DNA of 64,000 bases from Desulfovibrio sp. ZJ369. GTDB lineage: Bacteria > Desulfobacterota > Desulfovibrionia > Desulfovibrionales > Desulfovibrionaceae. A program made the position numbers and the translations under genes. The notes beneath the pieces were generated by a model that saw only the letters and a program-made list of their open reading frames with translations, had not been told where the DNA came from and searched no databases. Location: contig NZ_JAAKEI010000010.1 of assembly GCF_011039085.1 (NCBI RefSeq), positions 1 to 64,000 on the forward strand. Direction: 5' to 3'. Positions within the stretch are counted from its first letter, which is position 1, and each line of letters opens with the position of its first letter. Of the stretch, positions 33,670 to 43,298 are shown piece after piece.

Positions 33670-34889
33670 GCCCGGCCTCCGTTCCTGGCCCGCTCCAGGC
33701 CGCTGATCCGGTAGCGGCGGCGTTCGCCGCTGATCAGCCCCTGCGGCCTGAAGATCATCATAACCACCATGATCGCGCCGAAGATCAGCATCCGGTATTC
33801 GGAAAAGGCGCGCAGATATTCCGGGGCAAGGATCAGAATCATGGCCGCGATAACCACCCCGGATATGGAACCCATGCCGCCCAAAACCACCATGGAGAGG
33901 ATCATGGCCGATTCCATGAAAGTAAAGCTGGAGGGATTGATGTAGGTGGTCTTGGCCGCGAAAATAACCCCCGCAAAACCGGCCCAGCAGGAGCCCAGGG
34001 CAAAGGCCGAGAGCTTGACGCGGGTGATGTCCACGCCCATGGCCTCGCAGGCGATTTCATCTTCGCGCAGGGCTTGCAGAGCAAGACCCACCCGCGAATT
34101 CTTGAGCCGGTAGATCACGATGATTGTGATCGCCACAGCCGCCAGCACCAGATAATACACATAGGTGGTGGAGGCGTTGATGTCCATCGGCAGGCCGAAC
34201 AGGCCGGGCCGGGGAATGTCGCTTATGCCGCGCGGGCCGCCGGTCAGGCTGGTCCAGTTCTGCAGGGAAAGACGCACGATTTCGCCGAAGCCGAGAGTGA
34301 CGATGGCCAGATAATCCCCACGCAGACGCAGCACCGGGAAGCCGAGCCCCAGGCCGAAGAGCACGGCCACAATGCCGCCCGCGGGCAGGCAGGCCCAGAA
34401 ACCCCAGCCCAGAAACTGGTTGAGCAGGGCATAGGTATATGCGCCCACGGCATAAAAGGCCACATAGCCCAGCACCAGCTGACCCGCCAGGCCGACGACG
34501 ATGTTCAGGCCCAGGGCCAGCATCACATAGAGCAGCGCCGAAATCATGATATTGGTCTGGTAAAAGGAGCCGAGCACAGGCATGATCAGCATGATCACGC
34601 CGAGCACCGCAAGGCCCGTGGTCTTCAGCCAGGGCCTGCCGCCCGGCAGGGAGCGCAGCCCGGCGGCCAGCCCGGCGGGCAGACACAGCAGCGGCAGCCC
34701 TTTGGCCCTGCGTGAAAAACACCAGTCCCAGATCAGCGCAAGAACAAACACGCCCAGGCCCAGCCAGAGAATGCGGTCAAAACGCCATTGCACGCTTTTA
34801 TCAAGCGTATTCAGCTTGATGCCCATGACGGGCAAGGTGAGCAGCATGAACCAGAGAGCCGTCAGCAGGGCTTTGAGTGAACGCCGCAT
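33666..34889 (-). CDS. livM: Branched-chain amino acid ABC transporter permease LivM
   Basis: A 407-aa integral membrane permease with ~10 predicted membrane helices. The N-terminal ~80 residues carry extra helices (ALWFMLLTLPVMGIKL, WLGLGVFVLALIWDW), then the family core: YVMLALGLNIVVGLAGQLVLG (~135-160), VTLGFGEIVRLSLQNW and VVLGGMGSISGVVIAAMILI near the end. It forms the translocation pore with LivH. The gap to livH is 2 bp and the stop overlaps the livG start. Confidence 0.92.
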   Translation of the reverse strand: MRRSLKALLTALWFMLLTLPVMGIKLNTLDKSVQWRFDRILWLGLGVFVLALIWDWCFSRRAKGLPLLCLPAGLAAGLRSLPGGRPWLKTTGLAVLGVIMLIMPVLGSFYQTNIMISALLYVMLALGLNIVVGLAGQLVLGYVAFYAVGAYTYALLNQFLGWGFWACLPAGGIVAVLFGLGLGFPVLRLRGDYLAIVTLGFGEIVRLSLQNWTSLTGGPRGISDIPRPGLFGLPMDINASTTYVYYLVLAAVAITIIVIYRLKNSRVGLALQALREDEIACEAMGVDITRVKLSAFALGSCWAGFAGVIFAAKTTYINPSSFTFMESAMILSMVVLGGMGSISGVVIAAMILILAPEYLRAFSEYRMLIFGAIMVVMMIFRPQGLISGERRRYRISGLERARNGGRA

Positions 34890-34891
34890 GC

Positions 34892-35800
34892 CTATACCTT
34901 TTGCACCTTGGCTTTGCCCAGAATGCCGTCGGGCCTGAAAATCAGAATCAGAATCAGAATGGCGAAAGCCAGGATGTCTTCATAGTTGCCGGCGAAATAG
35001 CCGGTGGTAAAGCTTTCGGCCAGGCCCAGGACCAGGCCGCCGACCATGGCCCCGGGGATGGAGCCGATGCCGCCCAGCACGGCCGCGGTAAAGGCTTTGA
35101 GCCCGGCCAGAAAACCGATGCCGAAATTGACCTGGCCCATGTGCGAGGCAATCAGCACGCCGCCCAGCGCGGCCAGACCCGATCCGATGATGAAAGTCAG
35201 GGAGATGATCCGATCCGCGTTGATCCCGAGCAGCAGGGCCATTTTGCGGTTCTGGGCCGTGGCGCGCATGGCTTTGCCCATGCGGGTGAAGCGGATGAAG
35301 AGCGAAAGCGCGATCATCGCCAGGGTGCTGACCAGCAGGATCAGAAAGTCGCTGGGCCCCATGACGTAGTCGATGCTCTCCAGAAATTCCATGTCCGGCA
35401 AAAGGCGGGGGAAGGGAACAAAGTCCGAGGTCTGGGCCAGCAGCACATAATTCTGCAAAAAGATGGACATGCCGATGGCTGAAATCAGCGGCGAGAGGCG
35501 GGGAGCGCCGCGCAAGGGCTTGTAGGCGACTTTCTCCAGGGTAAAGCCGTAGGCCGCGCACCACAGAATGGCCACCAGCGCGGCCACGATCAATATGCCG
35601 CCTGCCGGAAAGCCGTAAACGCCCAGGGCCCCGGCAACCAGCAGCGCGGTGAATGCGCCGAGCATGTAGATTTCGCCGTGGGCGAAGTTGATGAGCTCAA
35701 TGATCCCGTAAACCAGGGTATAGCCCAGGGCGATCAGGGCGTAGATGCTGCCCCGTGTCAGCCCCCCGAAAAAGAGTTCTATGAAGAATTGTATATCCAT
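34892..35800 (-). CDS. livH: Branched-chain amino acid ABC transporter permease LivH
   Basis: A 302-aa permease with ~8 membrane helices. Family marks: GSIYALIALGYTLVYGIIEL INFAHGE-type segment near the N-terminus (~16-42) and LGGIGSIPGAMVGGLVLGLAE (~235-255), the EAA-like loop that contacts LivG/F. ATG at 35800 is selected because the hydrophobic start MDIQFFIELFF fits the family; an upstream in-frame start at 35830 would add a charged tail. Confidence 0.93.
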   Translation of the reverse strand: MDIQFFIELFFGGLTRGSIYALIALGYTLVYGIIELINFAHGEIYMLGAFTALLVAGALGVYGFPAGGILIVAALVAILWCAAYGFTLEKVAYKPLRGAPRLSPLISAIGMSIFLQNYVLLAQTSDFVPFPRLLPDMEFLESIDYVMGPSDFLILLVSTLAMIALSLFIRFTRMGKAMRATAQNRKMALLLGINADRIISLTFIIGSGLAALGGVLIASHMGQVNFGIGFLAGLKAFTAAVLGGIGSIPGAMVGGLVLGLAESFTTGYFAGNYEDILAFAILILILIFRPDGILGKAKVQKV

Positions 35801-35947
35801 ATTTTCCCGCGCGGGCCTGCGCCCGCCCATTTGTCGGGCGCGCCGACAGTCCAGAGCGATTCAAATTCAGACCGCGCAGTCCACGGCGGGTGGAAAGCGG
35901 CGGATCGGCCCCCTGGCAGGCCCCGCAAAACGGCACACAGCGGAAAA

Positions 35948-35969
35948 GGGGCGCGGCGAACCGCGCCCC
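35948..35969 (-). terminator. Hairpin between livK and livH (attenuator or terminator)
   Basis: GGGGCGCGG pairs with CCGCGCCCC around CGAA. On the minus strand the stem is followed by TTTT, so it reads as an intrinsic terminator just after livK. Partial read-through would make more binding protein than permease, a common arrangement in ABC operons. Confidence 0.65.
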
Positions 35970-35976
35970 CCAATGC

Positions 35977-37107
35977 TTACTCAAGGGTGATGCTGTGATC
36001 AAGCTCCACGAATTTGCCGTCTTTGACCTGATAGATGGAAAGCCCCATGCCCGCCGCATCTCCGGTCTTGCTGAAGGTAAGCGTGCCGAGCGGCGTCTTG
36101 ACCGGCGCGGTGTGCAGCGCTTCGATAATCTTGTCCGTGTCCGTGCTGCCGCTTTTTTCAATGGCGTTGACCAGGGCCAGCATGGCCGAATAGGCATTGT
36201 AGTAGAAAGAGCCGGGCTCCACGCCGAATTGCCTGACGTGGGCTTCGCGGGCGTGCTTGAACTCTGGCAGGTTGCGGGTGTCTTTGGGATAGGAGGAGTA
36301 GACGCCCTCGCTGTCCTTGCCGGCCATTTTGATGAAGGCTTCGTCCATGAGCCCGTCCGGGCCGAGCACGGGGGTGGTCACCCGATCACGGCGCATCTGC
36401 TGGATCAGTTTGGAGGCTGTGGGCTGGTAGCCCCCGAAAACCAGAATATCGGGCTTGGCCCGGCGCAGCTTGCGCACCACAGCGGAAAAGTCCACGGCAT
36501 CCGGCGTCACGGCTTCAAAAAGCACTGTTTCCACGCCGGCCTTTTCCAGGTGGGCGCGGTTGATGTCCGCAAAGCCCTTGCCGTAATCCCCGTTATCATG
36601 CAGATAGGCGACTTTTTTGACCTTGAGATTGTTGAGCATGAAGTCGCTGGTCAGACGGCCCTGGGCATTATCGTTGGCAATGGTGCGGAAGAAGAAGGGA
36701 TTCTTGCCGCCCGCGGTCAGCTCCGGGGTGGTGGCGGAAGGGGACATGGCCACAATGCGAGCCTCGGCGTAAAGGGGCAGGGTGGCCTTGGTGGCGCCGG
36801 AGCAGATCGGGCCCATGACCACGGTCACCTTGTCGGAAATGAGCCTGGTAGCCGCGCTGGTGGCCAGTTCGGGCTTGCATTGGTCGTCCTGGGCGACCAG
36901 TTCGAGCTGACGGCCCAGAATGCCGCCTTTGGCGTTGACTTCATCAATGACGAGCTTCGCGGCGTTGAGGCTCGGCACGCCGTAGGAAGCCAGATCGCCG
37001 GAATGGGCTCCCTGCACGCCGATCTTGATGGATTCCGCGGCGATCGCGGGCGCGGCGGCAGCCACGCAGAGCGCCATTGCCGCAAGCCAGGTCATGCATT
37101 TTTTCAT
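35977..37107 (-). CDS. livK: Branched-chain amino acid ABC transporter substrate-binding protein LivK
   Basis: A 376-aa periplasmic binding protein (type I fold). Signal peptide MKKCMTWLAAMALCVAAAAP ends near AIA, and the mature part begins ESIKIGVQGAHSGDLASYGV, the family's first strand-loop. The Leu/Ile/Val ligand-binding region YGKGFADINRAH and ILVFGGYQPTASKLIQQM are present. First gene of livKHMGF; the leader (37108-37326) has a partial repeat-A hairpin. The substrate (Leu, Ile, Val or another amino acid or amide) cannot be settled from sequence. Confidence 0.9.
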   Translation of the reverse strand: MKKCMTWLAAMALCVAAAAPAIAAESIKIGVQGAHSGDLASYGVPSLNAAKLVIDEVNAKGGILGRQLELVAQDDQCKPELATSAATRLISDKVTVVMGPICSGATKATLPLYAEARIVAMSPSATTPELTAGGKNPFFFRTIANDNAQGRLTSDFMLNNLKVKKVAYLHDNGDYGKGFADINRAHLEKAGVETVLFEAVTPDAVDFSAVVRKLRRAKPDILVFGGYQPTASKLIQQMRRDRVTTPVLGPDGLMDEAFIKMAGKDSEGVYSSYPKDTRNLPEFKHAREAHVRQFGVEPGSFYYNAYSAMLALVNAIEKSGSTDTDKIIEALHTAPVKTPLGTLTFSKTGDAAGMGLSIYQVKDGKFVELDHSITLE

Positions 37108-37141
37108 TTGCCCATCCTCCGGAAAAAATGTGTGCGCGGAT

Positions 37142-37200
37142 AGAGCGGTTTCACTTTGAAACTGCTCTGCTGACGCGAAAGCGGCAGCCGCCGCATCCGC
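37142..37200 (+). repeat. Partial copy of repeat A (left part)
   Basis: AGAGCGGTTTC...GAAACTGCTCT followed by GCTGACGCGAAAGCGGCAGC, which is the left half of composite repeat A; the rest is absent. It lies in the leader region of the livK gene. Confidence 0.75.
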
Positions 37201-37262
37201 GCATGGATAAGATCTCTCTATTGCATTATTGCCAAAGCCGTGTCAATGCGTTTTGCGCACAT

Positions 37263-37285
37263 GCACCGCCCCTTCGCGGCGGTGC
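37263..37285. terminator. Hairpin after der
   Basis: GCACCGCC (37263-37270) pairs with GGCGGTGC (37278-37285), between the der stop and livK. There is no T tract, so terminator activity is uncertain. Confidence 0.4.
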
Positions 37286-37326
37286 GTCCGGCCCGGGCAG
37301 GCAAAAGATCACGCTGTGGCCGCCGC

Positions 37327-38691
37327 TCAGCTTTTCTTCTTGTGGCTGGAGCGCAGATGAATGCGCATGGGCGCATGGCTGATGCCGAATATTTTGCGCA
37401 ACGCGCGCTCCAGGTAGCGGGTATAGCTTTCCGGCACCCTTTCGGCATCGCTCACGAAAAAGACAAAGGTCGGCGGCGCGGTTTCCGCCTGGGTCAGATA
37501 AAAGAATTTGGCCCGCACTCTTTTGACGACCGGCGGCTGATGGCGGGTCAGCACTTCTTCCATGGCCCGGTTGAGCTGTCCTGTGGGGATGCGGATCGAA
37601 CATTCCTCATGAATTTTTCGGGCCAGAGGCAGAATTTTCTGAAGGTCTTTGCCGCTGGCCGCGGAAACCAGCAGCATGGGCACATGCCCGCAGAAAGCCA
37701 GCAACTCCGTCACGTTTTTTTTGAGCTGGGCAAGCGAGCCGCGGGGCACGAGATCGCATTTGTTGATCAGCACCATGAAAGGCGTCTTGCGGGTATCCAG
37801 CATGTCCATGAGCCGCTTGTCCTGCTGGCTCACACCTTCCGCGGCGTCCAGCACGAGCAGTGTCACGTCGGCCTTGGTGCTGGATTTGATGGCCGCGTTG
37901 ACCGAATACTTTTCCACGTTGTCCGTGATTCTGGTTCTCCGGCGCACGCCCGCAGTGTCCACAAAGACGTATTCCAGGCCGTTCTTTGCAAAGCGCACGT
38001 CCACGCTGTCGCGGGTGGTGCCCGCCACGTCGGAGACGATCATCCGTTGCTCGCCGGACAGAGCGTTGATCAGCGAGGACTTGCCCGCATTGGGACGCCC
38101 CAGCATGGCCAGGCGCAGGGCAGGAGGGGCCGGGGGCTCGGCCGGGCATGCTTCTGCGGGAAGCATGGCGGCGAGATCCTCGACCAGAGCGCGCAGATTA
38201 TGGCCGTGCTCGGCTGAAACGCCCAACAGAGGAAAGCCCAGGCTGTGAAACTCGGCCGTCTGCTCGTCCTCGCGTTCCGCGCCGTCCACCTTGTTGACCA
38301 CGCAGAGCGTGGGCAGGCCTTTGCGCCGCACATGCGCGGCCAGATACTCGTCCAGAGGCAGCAGGCCGTCGCGCCCGTCCACCACGAAAGCCACGGCCGC
38401 GGCTCCGGCCAGAGCGTCCTCGGCCTGATTCAGAATGTCCTGCTCAAAACCGCGGATGCCCTCAGGGCCTTCGGTGACGGCGGCGTGCGCGTCCAGGGTG
38501 ATGCCGCCGGTGTCCACAATGCCGAAGGCGGGCAAGCCTTTGCGGCGCACCAGGCCTTCCATGCGATCGCGCGTGATGCCCGGCCTGTCGTGAGTAATGG
38601 CCCGGTTGCTGCGGATCAAACGGTTGAACAGGGTGGATTTGCCCACATTGGGCCGGCCCACCAGGACAATACAGGGAAGCGATTGGGACAT
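37327..38691 (-). CDS. der: Ribosome biogenesis GTPase Der (EngA)
   Basis: A 454-aa double-Era GTPase needed for 50S ribosome assembly. It has two complete G domains: G1 GRPNVGKSTLFNRL with DTGG (first half), and GRPNAGKSSLINAL with DTAGVRRRTR (second half), followed by NKCD and the C-terminal KH-like domain (FFYLTQAETAPPTFVFF, RYLERALRKIFG). Length is normal. ATG at 38691 has AAAGG ~10 bases upstream; a GTG further up would add 12 residues. It stands in its own unit opposite no operon partner. Orthologues are essential in most bacteria. Confidence 0.95.
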   Translation of the reverse strand: MSQSLPCIVLVGRPNVGKSTLFNRLIRSNRAITHDRPGITRDRMEGLVRRKGLPAFGIVDTGGITLDAHAAVTEGPEGIRGFEQDILNQAEDALAGAAAVAFVVDGRDGLLPLDEYLAAHVRRKGLPTLCVVNKVDGAEREDEQTAEFHSLGFPLLGVSAEHGHNLRALVEDLAAMLPAEACPAEPPAPPALRLAMLGRPNAGKSSLINALSGEQRMIVSDVAGTTRDSVDVRFAKNGLEYVFVDTAGVRRRTRITDNVEKYSVNAAIKSSTKADVTLLVLDAAEGVSQQDKRLMDMLDTRKTPFMVLINKCDLVPRGSLAQLKKNVTELLAFCGHVPMLLVSAASGKDLQKILPLARKIHEECSIRIPTGQLNRAMEEVLTRHQPPVVKRVRAKFFYLTQAETAPPTFVFFVSDAERVPESYTRYLERALRKIFGISHAPMRIHLRSSHKKKS

Positions 38692-38997
38692 AGGGAGAGG
38701 GCCTTTTTGAAAAGCCGGATCGTTCACTGCGCACGGGAAACCCGGAAGTCGGGAAGGCCGCGCGCGTGCGCAGGAAGCAAAGCCGTCTTTTTAAAGTGTT
38801 GGATGTGTGCGCTGGAGCGAGTTTCGTTGCGCAGGCGCGCTCAGGCTGCCTGAACGGCACCGCGCCGCACGGCGGCGTCGGTTCAGCCATAAACGCTTTT
38901 TCAGCGCAACGGCAGGATTGACCTGCACTACAGGATATTGAACATCTGCGCTGCCATGCCGCTTTGCAAAGCGGCATCACGAAAAGCCTGTTTACCA
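38692..38997. other. Intergenic region with one perfect palindrome
   Basis: No gene is supported. It contains the 22-bp perfect palindrome ATGCCGCTTTG/CAAAGCGGCAT at 38956-38977, a likely hairpin after the pseudouridine synthase gene (minus), without a T run. Confidence 0.5.
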
Positions 38998-40092
38998 TCA
39001 TCCCCGCTCAAAAGAAAGCCCGGCGTCGGGAACCTGCGGATATTCGGCGGAGCCGGAGAGATCGAGACAGTCGGGCAAGGCATGCAGCGCGCGTCTCCCC
39101 GGCCATTCCGGCAGGCAGGCAAAAGCCTCTCCCCGCGGCAGGACGATGCGCAGAGCGTGCAGATACATGCGGCCCGCCGCGCTGTCTTCGGGCATTCCGT
39201 ATTTGGCGTCGCCGAGCACGGGATGCCCCAGGCTTGCCAACTGCACGCGTATCTGATGGGTCCGGCCCGTGAGCAGGCGAATCAGCAGGAGGCTTTCCTG
39301 TTCTTGCACCCGCAAAGGCCGGGCCAGGCACAGGGCTTCCCGCGCGGAATGGTCACTGTCGCTGCTTTTCACGGCGCGCATTTTTTCATAACCGCGCTCA
39401 AAACTTTTGCGCAGATGGTGGCGCAAAAGGCGCGTCTCGGCATAGGGCCAACGGCCGCGCACCCAGGCCACATATTCCTTGATCACGGCGCGCTCGCGCA
39501 TGGCCTGCTGTATCTCGCGCAGAGCCTCGAAACTGGCGGCCACCAGCAAAATGCCGGATGTCTCCTTGTCCAGGCGGTGCGCGGGCGTTGGCTTGAAGAT
39601 CGCGCCCGCATGGTGAGCCGCAAGCCGGGTGGCCAGACTGTCGCTGTGGCCGGTGCCGGGGTGGGTCGGCAGGCCCGCGGGCTTGAACACGGCCCAAATG
39701 GGGCCTTCAGCGCGGACAATCACAGGCAGCGGCGGCAAAGAAGCCGAGGGAGCCGCGACCGGAAAAGCCATGCGTTCCGGTAAAAGCGTGCGGCCTGCAA
39801 GATCCCGTTCCGCGCTCCCATTGCTTTGAGCCGCCATTTTCAGGGCAAAGGGCGGCAGGCGGATCACGTCGTCGCGGCGCACGCGGGCAAAAGGCTTACA
39901 GCGGCCGCCGTTGATCCGTATCTGGCCGGTGCGCACCCAACGGTGCAGCAAAGCGGGCGGCAGATTGAGCCTGCGTTGCAGAAATTGAAGAAGTTTCTGG
40001 CCGCTTTCAGCCTCGCTCACAACAGGGCTGTCAGTGACGGCAATGCTGGAGGCCGGATCAGGGGCCGGAGCCGAGGTGTCGTCCGATGGCAT
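38998..40092 (-). CDS. rluC: RluA-family 23S rRNA pseudouridine synthase (RluC-like)
   Basis: A 364-aa pseudouridine synthase that isomerises uridines in 23S rRNA. An N-terminal S4 RNA-binding domain (~28-85; QKLLQFLQRRLNLPPALLHR, with RTGQIRINGGRC) precedes the catalytic domain with AHRLDKETSGILL (~172; the active Asp) and RTHQIRVQLASLGHPVLGD (~280-298). The match is to RluC/RluD; which sites it modifies is not decided by the sequence. The first ~25 residues are a Ser/Pro/Ala-rich extension and could be a misassigned start. Confidence 0.87.
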   Translation of the reverse strand: MPSDDTSAPAPDPASSIAVTDSPVVSEAESGQKLLQFLQRRLNLPPALLHRWVRTGQIRINGGRCKPFARVRRDDVIRLPPFALKMAAQSNGSAERDLAGRTLLPERMAFPVAAPSASLPPLPVIVRAEGPIWAVFKPAGLPTHPGTGHSDSLATRLAAHHAGAIFKPTPAHRLDKETSGILLVAASFEALREIQQAMRERAVIKEYVAWVRGRWPYAETRLLRHHLRKSFERGYEKMRAVKSSDSDHSAREALCLARPLRVQEQESLLLIRLLTGRTHQIRVQLASLGHPVLGDAKYGMPEDSAAGRMYLHALRIVLPRGEAFACLPEWPGRRALHALPDCLDLSGSAEYPQVPDAGLSFERG

Positions 40093-40607
40093 ACAGAATA
40101 CTTTGACCCCAAAGCGCGCCGGCCGTCAAGCAGGAGATGGGGCAGAAGGCATGACGTTTAGAGGGAAAATTTTTTCTCAACCATGGAAAAGTCAAATGAA
40201 TTTTTTACGAAAATCATCGCAACGGTGAATCCCCCAAGAACAGGCGGATAACTTATTGCAACACCAGGAAAATACTTGAACTTTTTTGTATACTGTACCT
40301 GCCTGAAAGTCAAAAATTAGAATGCCTGCCTGCATATAAAAAATTATTTTCCTTATATCCTTATAGACATTTCTATAAATTTGTTCCATAAAAAAGACAT
40401 GACAGCTTGTCAGTCTGCATCAACAAGCTGATATTACTGTAAATAGGAAGATTCTGCAAGCAATACAGGAGAGTAAATTCAGCTCTGCACAAGGCGGAGG
40501 AAACGCATTTTTTGCAGCAGGCATGCGCGCTTGCGCGCCTGAAGACATATCCGTCTGCGCAACACGAATGGCGCCATTGCACTGATCATGACGCCAAGGA
40601 GGTATAT
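40093..40607. other. Divergent AT-rich region upstream of the urease operon
   Basis: About 515 bp between rluC (minus) and ureA (plus). It has element D copy 2 and a long AT-rich stretch (40240-40450) where the urease promoter is likely, with TATACT at about 40291-40296, but no well-spaced -35 box can be named. No gene is seen. Confidence 0.6.
40171..40235. repeat. Element D, copy 2
   Basis: Matches 4171-4231: TTTCTCAACCATG, ATGAATTTTTTACGAAAATC and GGTGAATCCC are conserved with small changes between. The left inverted end is not recognisable here, so this copy may be truncated. Confidence 0.6.
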
Positions 40608-40910
40608 ATGCATCTCACCCCGCGTGAAATTGACAAACTCATGATTCATTCCCTGGCGAGCGTGGCGCTCAAGCGTAAGGAAAAAGGGCTGAAGCTCAAC
40701 CATCCTGAGGCCGTGGCCGTGCTTTCCGCCACGGCCCTGGAAGAAGCGCGTGCCGGCAAGAGCGTGGAAGAGGTCATGGCCGAAACCCGCAAAGTGCTCA
40801 AGCGCGACGATGTCATGGAAGGCGTGGCAGACATGATCCCTGCCGTGCAGGTTGAAGCCGTGTTCACTGACGGCAGCCGGCTCATCACCATTCACCAGCC
40901 CATTAACTAG
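40608..40910 (+). CDS. ureA: Urease subunit gamma (UreA)
   Basis: A 100-aa gamma subunit of the nickel enzyme that hydrolyses urea to ammonia and carbamate. The whole family pattern is present, from [20 protein letters not shown] through [20 protein letters not shown] (~30-49) to the C-terminal [14 protein letters not shown] strong AAGGAGG site precedes the ATG at 40608. The stop TAG opens an AGAGC...GCTCC hairpin in the 36-bp gap to ureB, which could affect subunit ratios. Confidence 0.95.
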   Translation: MHLTPREIDKLMIHSLASVALKRKEKGLKLNHPEAVAVLSATALEEARAGKSVEEVMAETRKVLKRDDVMEGVADMIPAVQVEAVFTDGSRLITIHQPIN

Positions 40911-40934
40911 AGCATTTCATTCTTACAATGCTCC
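40909..40934 (+). repeat. Short hairpin between ureA and ureB
   Basis: AGAGCATTTC...GCTCC, a slightly degenerate member of the family, inside the operon. Its first three bases after T form the ureA stop. Confidence 0.6.
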
Positions 40935-40946
40935 AAGGGAAAGATC

Positions 40947-41354
40947 ATGGACAATGACAATACAAGCGCATCGGAAAAAACGCCTGTGGGCGGCCTGATT
41001 CTGGCTGAAGAGCCCATTGAATTCAATGTCGGACGCAAAACAGTGGATGTGAAAGTGCGCAACACCGGCGACCGGCCCATCCAGGTGGGCTCCCACTTTC
41101 ATTTTTTTGAAGTCAACCGGGCCCTGGAATTCGACCGCCACGCCGCCTACGGCATGCGTTTGAACATTTCCTCCACTACCGCCATCCGCTTTGAGCCCGG
41201 CGACGAAAAAACCGTGTCTCTGATAGCCATCGGCGGCACGTCCGGAACCTACGGCTTCAACAATCTCGTGGACGGCTGGACCGGCGATGAGCACCAGCGG
41301 GTGATCAACGAGGAACGCGCCGACAAACTCGGTTTCAAAAACGCCAGGCAGTAA
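40947..41354 (+). CDS. ureB: Urease subunit beta (UreB)
   Basis: A 135-aa beta subunit that packs with UreA and UreC. Conserved [18 protein letters not shown] (~47-64) and [19 protein letters not shown] (~69-87) are present, with the [11 protein letters not shown] segment after. The first ~12 residues are a polar extension. It starts with a GGGAAAG upstream and is 36 bp after ureA and 39 bp before ureC, as expected for an operon. Confidence 0.95.
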   Translation: MDNDNTSASEKTPVGGLILAEEPIEFNVGRKTVDVKVRNTGDRPIQVGSHFHFFEVNRALEFDRHAAYGMRLNISSTTAIRFEPGDEKTVSLIAIGGTSGTYGFNNLVDGWTGDEHQRVINEERADKLGFKNARQ

Positions 41355-41393
41355 GCAGCAACCGCGTTGGGCGCGGTTTCAAGGAGTCTTTAT

Positions 41394-43112
41394 ATGCCAA
41401 CCATTTCCCGCAAGGAACATGCGGCCTTGTTCGGCCCCACTGTGGGCGACAAAATCCGGCTCGGGGATACAAATCTCTACATTGAAATTGAAAAGGATCT
41501 CCGTCACTACGGCGATGAGTCCATGTACGGCGGCGGCAAAACCCTGCGCGGCGGCATGGGCGGCGACGCCCGCCTGAGCCGTGAAGCCGGCGTGCTGGAC
41601 ATCGTGATTACCAACGTTACCGTGCTGGACGCCGTGCAGGGCGTGGTCAAGGCCGACGTGGGCATCCGCGACGGCAAAATTGCAGGCATCGGCAAAAGCG
41701 GCAACCCCTCCATGATGAACGGGGTGGACCCCAATCTGGTGGTGGGCAACTCCACGGACGCCATCACCGGCGAGCATCTTATCCTCACGGCCGGCGGCAT
41801 TGACACGCATGTGCACTATATTTCGCCGCAACAGGCCCTGGCCGCCCTTTCCAACGGTGTGACCACCTTCTTTGGCGGCGGTGTGGGCCCCACGGACGGA
41901 ACCAACGGGACCACCATGACTCCGGGCCCGTGGAACATCGCCAAAATGCTTGAGGCCTGCGACGGCATGCCCGTGAACATGGGCATTCTGGCCAAAGGCC
42001 ATGCCTGCGACGATCTGCCCCTGGTGGAGCAGATCAAAGCCGGCGCCTGCGGCTTCAAAGTGCATGAAGACTGGGGCGCCATGCCCGGCATCATCCGCGC
42101 GGTCCTCTCCGTGGCCGACGATATGGACGTGCAGGTTTCCATCCACACCGACACCCTGAACGAGGCCGGCTATGTGGAAGACACCATTGCGGCCTTTGCC
42201 GGCCGCGTCATTCATACATTCCACACCGAAGGCGCGGGCGGCGGCCATGCCCCGGACATCATCAAGGTGGCTGGCCAGCCCAACGTGCTGCCCAGCTCCA
42301 CCAACCCCACGCTGCCCTTTGGCATCAACACCCAGGCCGAACTTTTCGACATGATCATGGTCTGCCATAACCTGAATCCCAACGTGCCCTCGGACGTTTC
42401 CTTCGCGGAAAGCCGCGTGCGTCCTGAAACCGTGGCTGCTGAAAACGTGCTCCACGACATGGGCGTCATTTCCATGATCTCCAGCGACTCGCAGGCCATG
42501 GGCCGGGTGGGCGAAAACTGGCTGCGCGTGATGCAGACCGCCGACGCCATGAAGGCGGCCCGCGGCCCGCTGCCCGAAGACCAACAGGGCAACGACAACC
42601 AGCGCGTGCTGCGCTATGTGGCCAAGATCACCATCAATCCGGCCATCACCCAGGGGGTGAGCCATCTGATCGGTTCGGTGGAAGCGGGCAAATACGCGGA
42701 TCTGGTGCTCTGGGAGCCCCGCTTCTTCGGCGCCAAGCCCAAGCTGATCATCAAGGGCGGCATGATCAGCTGGGCCAATATGGGCGATCCCAACGCTTCG
42801 CTGCCCACGCCCCAGCCCGCCTGTTACCGGCGCATGTTCGGCGGCATGGGCCTGGCCCTGCCCCGCACCCGCATGACGTTCGTCTCCCAGGCCGCTCTGG
42901 ACTGCAATGTGGGTGAAAAGCTGCAACTGCGCAGCCGCCTGGAAGCGGTGCGCAATATCCGCGGCCTGAGCAAGCAGGACATGATACGCAACAACAGGCT
43001 GCCCAGGATCGAGGTGGACCCCGAAACCTTTGCCGTGAAGGTGGACGGCGAGCACGCCACGGTCAAGCCGGTCGAAAGGGTGTCTCTGGGACAGTTGTAC
43101 TTCTTCAGTTAG
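41394..43112 (+). CDS. ureC: Urease subunit alpha (UreC), catalytic
   Basis: A 572-aa catalytic subunit with the two-nickel site. All ligands can be placed: His139 and His141 (GGIDTHVHY), the carbamylated Lys222 ([10 protein letters not shown]) and His224, His251 ([10 protein letters not shown]), His277 ([15 protein letters not shown]), Asp365 (ISSDSQAMG). The flap Cys324-His325 is kept (VCHNLNP), though the usual HHLDP there reads HNLNP. ATG at 41394 has AAGGAG upstream; a start at 41367 would be outside the family's normal N-terminus. The stop TAG is the edge of another repeat module. The enzyme should be active if nickel is supplied. Confidence 0.96.
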   Translation: MPTISRKEHAALFGPTVGDKIRLGDTNLYIEIEKDLRHYGDESMYGGGKTLRGGMGGDARLSREAGVLDIVITNVTVLDAVQGVVKADVGIRDGKIAGIGKSGNPSMMNGVDPNLVVGNSTDAITGEHLILTAGGIDTHVHYISPQQALAALSNGVTTFFGGGVGPTDGTNGTTMTPGPWNIAKMLEACDGMPVNMGILAKGHACDDLPLVEQIKAGACGFKVHEDWGAMPGIIRAVLSVADDMDVQVSIHTDTLNEAGYVEDTIAAFAGRVIHTFHTEGAGGGHAPDIIKVAGQPNVLPSSTNPTLPFGINTQAELFDMIMVCHNLNPNVPSDVSFAESRVRPETVAAENVLHDMGVISMISSDSQAMGRVGENWLRVMQTADAMKAARGPLPEDQQGNDNQRVLRYVAKITINPAITQGVSHLIGSVEAGKYADLVLWEPRFFGAKPKLIIKGGMISWANMGDPNASLPTPQPACYRRMFGGMGLALPRTRMTFVSQAALDCNVGEKLQLRSRLEAVRNIRGLSKQDMIRNNRLPRIEVDPETFAVKVDGEHATVKPVERVSLGQLYFFS

Positions 43113-43223
43113 AGCGTTTTCCGACGGAAATGAGCCAATTTCAATCGGAATCATTCAGGAAAATGCGTTTTTTCCTGAATCCACGCTTCTTCGAGAGCAG
43201 TTTCCCCCCTGAAACTGCTTTGG
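43111..43223 (+). repeat. Degenerate repeat module between ureC and ureE
   Basis: AGAGCGTTTTCCGACGG, then ATTCAGGAAAATGCG/TTTTTTCCTGAATCC, which echoes the middle stem of composite repeat A, then AGAGCAGTTTC/GAAACTGCT. It provides the ureC stop TAG. Confidence 0.6.
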
Positions 43224-43298
43224 GACCTTCAGCCCGGAAGGCGGCCCCAGACCGCCTTCCGGCCTTCCCTCCGCCCTGGGCGGAGCCAGGGAGACCTC

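Noticed and set aside
38956-38977. 22-bp perfect palindrome as an operator for the pseudouridine synthase gene
   Set aside because: It lies after the gene's stop, not near a start, so a hairpin at the RNA 3' end is more likely.
41379-43154. 591-aa open frame opposite ureC
   Set aside because: Antisense shadow of the alpha subunit gene; Gly/His-rich without domain marks.
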